NCBI GenBank assembly: GCA_026003195.1
Contig: BPGU01000001.1
Span: 186,001-250,000, forward strand
Direction: 5' to 3'
Origin: Armatimonadota bacterium
GTDB lineage: Bacteria; Armatimonadota; HRBIN16
Length of the DNA stretch: 64,000 nucleotides
Part shown: positions 61,562 through 64,000 of the stretch, in pieces
Numbering within the stretch: the first letter of the stretch is position 1
Layout of the letters: every line of letters starts with the position of its first letter
Position numbers and translations under genes: made by a program
The notes under the pieces: generated by a model
The model's database searches: none
The model's input: the letters and a program-made list of their open reading frames with translations, nothing else
Told to the model about the DNA's origin: nothing

Positions 61562-61825
61562 TTAGCACGGGTTTGGGGGGTGCTGGTGGACCGGCTCCAC
61601 CAGCCTGTTGTTCTCAGCGCAAGCATCGTGGGGATACCTTTGCTGCAGAGCGCGCAGCAGTTCTTGCTCGTAGTACTCCAGCGCCGCCAGCGTGAACAGT
61701 GTCTGTTCTGCCGATTCGCGCTGCATGTCGCAGAGCAGTCTGGCTGTCGCCGTGGGGCGGCGCTGTGGTTGCTTATCGACGTCTGCGAAAGCTAAGCCGC
61801 TTCCTCTCCCCATAATGCTTTCCAT
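61562..61825 (-). CDS. Hypothetical protein, end of the STAS-like operon
   Basis: An 87-residue frame that begins inside the end of the previous gene (34-nt overlap). Sequence is Gln/Arg/Leu-rich (AEQTLFTLAALEYYEQELLRALQQRYPHD) with a helical middle. No family is recognised. It may be real or the start may lie at a later codon. Confidence 0.45.
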   Translation of the reverse strand: MESIMGRGSGLAFADVDKQPQRRPTATARLLCDMQRESAEQTLFTLAALEYYEQELLRALQQRYPHDACAENNRLVEPVHQHPPNPC

Positions 61826-62007
61826 TCCTCTTCATCCCACTCGGCGTAGTCCCAGTTATCGCAGTCTAAGCGACGGCAATACAGCATCTCTTTGAGACTG
61901 CCGTCCATCAGTTCCACGGTGGCAATATATGCAAAACGACACTCCACGCACAGCGAGGGGTCGATAATACGCACCACTTTCAGGTCGGTGGGTTGTTTCT
62001 GCTCCAT
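61792..62007 (-). CDS. Small acidic protein with cysteine pairs
   Basis: A 71-residue protein (from MEQKQPTD; GATGAGGAG upstream at a good distance; a GTG three codons earlier is in frame). It contains C-x2-C (LCVECRFAY) and a second pair (YCRRLDC), enough for a zinc site, and an acidic Trp-rich tail (WDYAEWDEEEW). No family recognised. It is 12 nt after the STAS-like gene. Confidence 0.55.
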   Translation of the reverse strand: MEQKQPTDLKVVRIIDPSLCVECRFAYIATVELMDGSLKEMLYCRRLDCDNWDYAEWDEEEWKALWGEEAA

Positions 62008-62019
62008 GCGTTTCACTCC

Positions 62020-62424
62020 TCATCCCTGATCTTCTTGCCAGCGCACATGCACGGAGAGCGATGCCTGCAAACTCGCTGCCGGCATCCGGGTAATGTGGCT
62101 CAGCGCCAGAGCTACCGATTGGGCAATCCGTATCCTTTTGGGATGGCGTACTGGCGGACTACTCGCAGGCAACACCACCTCTGCGTGCGTGTGGTCTGGA
62201 AGCATTCTCTCCAGTGTTCGTAAGAGCCTCCACAGTTCGCGTGGGGCAGTGATGGTTGCCCTCTGCAGGTCCAGAACCAGTTCGCGGTATCCACTGTGTG
62301 TCAGCGACTGCAGGATGCGCTCACAGTGCCCCAACCTGGCATTGTCCAGCACACCCTGCCACTGCAGCACGGGCACCCCACAGATAATTTGAGTATCGAT
62401 GACTGTGCTCTGCGGCATCCTCAT
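62020..62424 (-). CDS. STAS-like protein (possible anti-anti-sigma type)
   Basis: A 134-residue protein. The pattern GVPVLQWQGVLDNARLGHCERILQSLTHSGYRELVLDLQRATITA resembles a STAS domain, with the second strand and LDL-type motif, but the phosphorylatable Ser/Thr is unclear (ATITAP may hold it). It may regulate a sigma factor or work with the ParB protein divergently encoded. No clear ribosome site (ATG 62424 or ATG 62418). Confidence 0.55.
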   Translation of the reverse strand: MRMPQSTVIDTQIICGVPVLQWQGVLDNARLGHCERILQSLTHSGYRELVLDLQRATITAPRELWRLLRTLERMLPDHTHAEVVLPASSPPVRHPKRIRIAQSVALALSHITRMPAASLQASLSVHVRWQEDQG

Positions 62425-62566
62425 CGCCCCTTTTCTGAGACTATTATCGGTTGTGAGGATGGGGGAGCAGAGGGTTTCTGCTCAGAAAACCGCAAAGATA
62501 CGGGTTTTCGGGGAGAGAGGGTGTGGAAAGGAATCTGTGAAGAGATACAGGGAGGGACTTCCTGAG

Positions 62567-63751
62567 ATGCCAGACATGCAGATGATACCGCTGGAGCAGA
62601 TTGTTGCCGGGAAAAACCAACCTCGCCAGACCTTTTACGAGGAGAGCCTGCAGGAGCTGGCGCAGTCCATCAAGGAGCGCGGGGTGCTGGAGCCCATCGT
62701 CGTTCGCCCGACGGCGGATGGACGTTACGAAATCGTGATGGGTGAACGTCGCTACCGGGCAGCGCAGATGGCTGGGTTGACCGAAATACCCGCTATTATC
62801 CGCGAGCTGAGCGACGAGGAAGCGGCTGCGGACGCGCTTTTGGAGAACTTCCAGCGCGAGGACCTGAACCCCATCGAGCGAGCGCAAGCTATCCAGAAGC
62901 TGCTGACCATGATGAGCTGGGAGCAGGTAGCGCGCACGCTGGGGGTGAGCGAAACCACTCTGCGCCGCCACCTGGAGTTGCTGGAACTGCCCCAGGTCAT
63001 TCAGCAGGAGCTGATGAAACCCCCCTCGGCAAACGGCAACAACGGTGCGTTTACCGAAGGGCACGCCCGCGCGCTGCTGCCCCTGAATAAAGAGGTCAGC
63101 ACCCAGCTGCGTCTGGTGGAGAAGGTGCGCAACGAGAAACTCTCCATCGGCGACCTGGAAAAAATCGTGAACGCTATTCAGGAATATCCGAACAAGAAAG
63201 AGGCGTTCCTGCGCGTGCCTTTGCACGTCACCGAGGAGATGCTGAAGCATCTGGGAGCGCACCGTGAACGGCAGCGACCCTACAAGCCACAGACCGCCGA
63301 ACAGCACTTGAAGAACCTGCAGAAGGCGTGTTCGGCGGTGTCGGACCTGCTGGATGACCGCGTGATCGAGTTCATCAATACGCAGCAGATGAACCAGCTG
63401 CTGGCAACAACGGGCGAGCTGCAGCATGAGCTGGAGCAATTCAACCAGCGTGTCCGTACCGCCTTGCAGAACAAAGAGTACGGCTTCCGCGAGGTGTACA
63501 TCCACTGCCCGTTGTGCGGGCGTGTGGAGCTGATTGGCAGCCTGCGGTGCAGTGTGTGCTGGACGGTGCTGCGTCGGTGCTACGACTGCGGCAATTACGA
63601 CCGCACCTACGAGCGATGCGCCGTGACGGGAGCGCAGATATTCGTCAGCGAGGCGGAGAACCCGAAAGAGTACTCCAAGTCGTACAAGTGTCCTGATTAC
63701 AAACCGAAGTTCGAGGTCTTAGCCCGCAAACCCCAGCCCAAAGCAGCCTGA
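62567..63751 (+). CDS. ParB/RepB/Spo0J-family DNA-binding protein with C-terminal cysteine-rich region
   Basis: A 394-residue protein. The ParB N-terminal domain has IPLEQIVAGKNQPRQTF, ELAQSIKERGVLEPIVVRP, GERRYRAAQMAGL and ALLENFQREDLNPIERAQA; the HTH is SWEQVARTLGVSETTLRRHLELLELP. ATG 62567 has GGGAGGG upstream. The unusual C-terminal part from ~residue 310 has several Cys (CPLCG at 314-317, CSVCW, CYDCG, then two more), probably two zinc ribbons, not found in ordinary ParB. No parA is nearby. It may act in segregation, or regulate transcription. Confidence 0.82.
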   Translation: MPDMQMIPLEQIVAGKNQPRQTFYEESLQELAQSIKERGVLEPIVVRPTADGRYEIVMGERRYRAAQMAGLTEIPAIIRELSDEEAAADALLENFQREDLNPIERAQAIQKLLTMMSWEQVARTLGVSETTLRRHLELLELPQVIQQELMKPPSANGNNGAFTEGHARALLPLNKEVSTQLRLVEKVRNEKLSIGDLEKIVNAIQEYPNKKEAFLRVPLHVTEEMLKHLGAHRERQRPYKPQTAEQHLKNLQKACSAVSDLLDDRVIEFINTQQMNQLLATTGELQHELEQFNQRVRTALQNKEYGFREVYIHCPLCGRVELIGSLRCSVCWTVLRRCYDCGNYDRTYERCAVTGAQIFVSEAENPKEYSKSYKCPDYKPKFEVLARKPQPKAA

Positions 63752-63767
63752 CCCCTCCCGCCCGCAC

Positions 63768-63801
63768 GGGGGTGCGTCTGCCCAGCGCACCCCCGCTTTT
63801 T
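63768..63801 (+). terminator. Intrinsic terminator after the ParB-family gene
   Basis: A perfect 9-bp stem (GGGGGTGCG with CGCACCCCC), 9-nt loop, then GCTTTTTG. Confidence 0.9.
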
Positions 63802-63802
63802 G

Positions 63803-64000
63803 TTACCGCCAGCAGAAGGTGCATCTCCACGCGCGGAAGCCTGCTCGTCGCAAGCGCGTGAGAGCGCGCTGTGCGGTCACATCATCGGCATACACGCCCA
63901 TCACTCCGGAGCCGCTTCCACACAGCAAGGCAGATTGCGCCCCGGAAGAGATGATATGCAGTTTGGCGCGTTGTATCTCGGGATGTTCGGTCAGCACTAC
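63803..64000 (-). CDS. ispE: 4-diphosphocytidyl-2-C-methyl-D-erythritol kinase, C-terminal end (cut by window edge)
   Basis: The last ~65 residues of a minus-strand gene that continues past the right edge. GAQSALLCGSGSGVMGVYADD is the conserved GHMP-kinase glycine motif of IspE (SGSGSTVFG-like), followed by the usual short helix and end. It phosphorylates CDP-methylerythritol in the MEP isoprenoid pathway. The C-terminus ends in WRCTFCWR. Confidence 0.8.
   Translation of the reverse strand, partial: VVLTEHPEIQRAKLHIISSGAQSALLCGSGSGVMGVYADDVTAQRALTRLRRAGFRAWRCTFCWR

Overview
The window looks like part of a chromosome from a free-living, Gram-negative-type bacterium, most likely of the Armatimonadota. 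Three things suggest this: the prepilin-like DUF1559 protein with the 'FPVFAR(A)REQARKT' type of leader, the many secreted proteins of the DUF1080, CehA/McbA (PHP), DUF6259 and DUF5060 types, and the gene neighbourhoods (aroF-tyrA-aroA-cmk-plsC; tig-clpP-clpX-lon; nrdR-nrdJ; steA-steB). The phylum is my inference; no rRNA gene is present to settle it.

Layout. 1-4.2 kb (minus strand): an aromatic amino-acid operon running into cmk and a truncated plsC. 4.4-13.2 kb (plus strand): an accessory island with visibly lower GC. It holds a short Rhs/YD-repeat gene whose C-terminal junction sequence (about 75 nt, encoding NNLYDxFGVLRYQQGSxxTPWRW) recurs four more times downstream. Each copy is joined to a different C-terminal tail, and each tail is followed by a different small membrane-anchored protein. 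I read this as an Rhs gene with an array of four displaced toxin tips and cognate immunity candidates, interrupted by an IS701-like insertion sequence with a dead transposase. 13.3-19.2 kb (minus): lon, clpX, clpP and tig. 19.27-22.65 kb: nrdR and the class II ribonucleotide reductase nrdJ, behind tandem NrdR boxes. 22.7-26.8 kb: a lamin-tail-like protein, a DedA-family protein, and a sigma factor / anti-sigma factor / membrane protein operon.

26.8-46.0 kb is rich in secreted or sugar-related genes: a 1214-residue putative glycosidase, a sugar isomerase, a DUF5060/GH5-like glycosidase, a glycerophosphodiesterase, two DUF1080 proteins, a PHP metallohydrolase, a type IV-pilin-like protein, tRNA-Asn, a PQQ-like propeller protein, a Het-C-like phospholipase and a Gfo/Idh/MocA oxidoreductase. 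Together they suggest polysaccharide or glycoside scavenging, perhaps through 3-keto-glycosides. 46.3-58.7 kb: priA, an outer-membrane barrel protein, a beta-helix protein, a ceramidase-SCP2 fusion, an NlpC/P60 hydrolase, and a steA-steB-GT2-GT4 cluster likely linked to cell division and the envelope. 59.1-61.5 kb: pyrK-pyrD-pyrF. 61.6-64 kb: a small operon with a STAS-like protein, a ParB-family protein with a C-terminal cysteine-rich region, and the 3' end of ispE.

The most interesting part is the Rhs tip array. Its tails are unusual: four are cysteine-rich and hydrophobic, one carries an LRAT-like NCxHFV motif, and every candidate immunity protein has a membrane segment, so these toxins probably act in or across the inner membrane.
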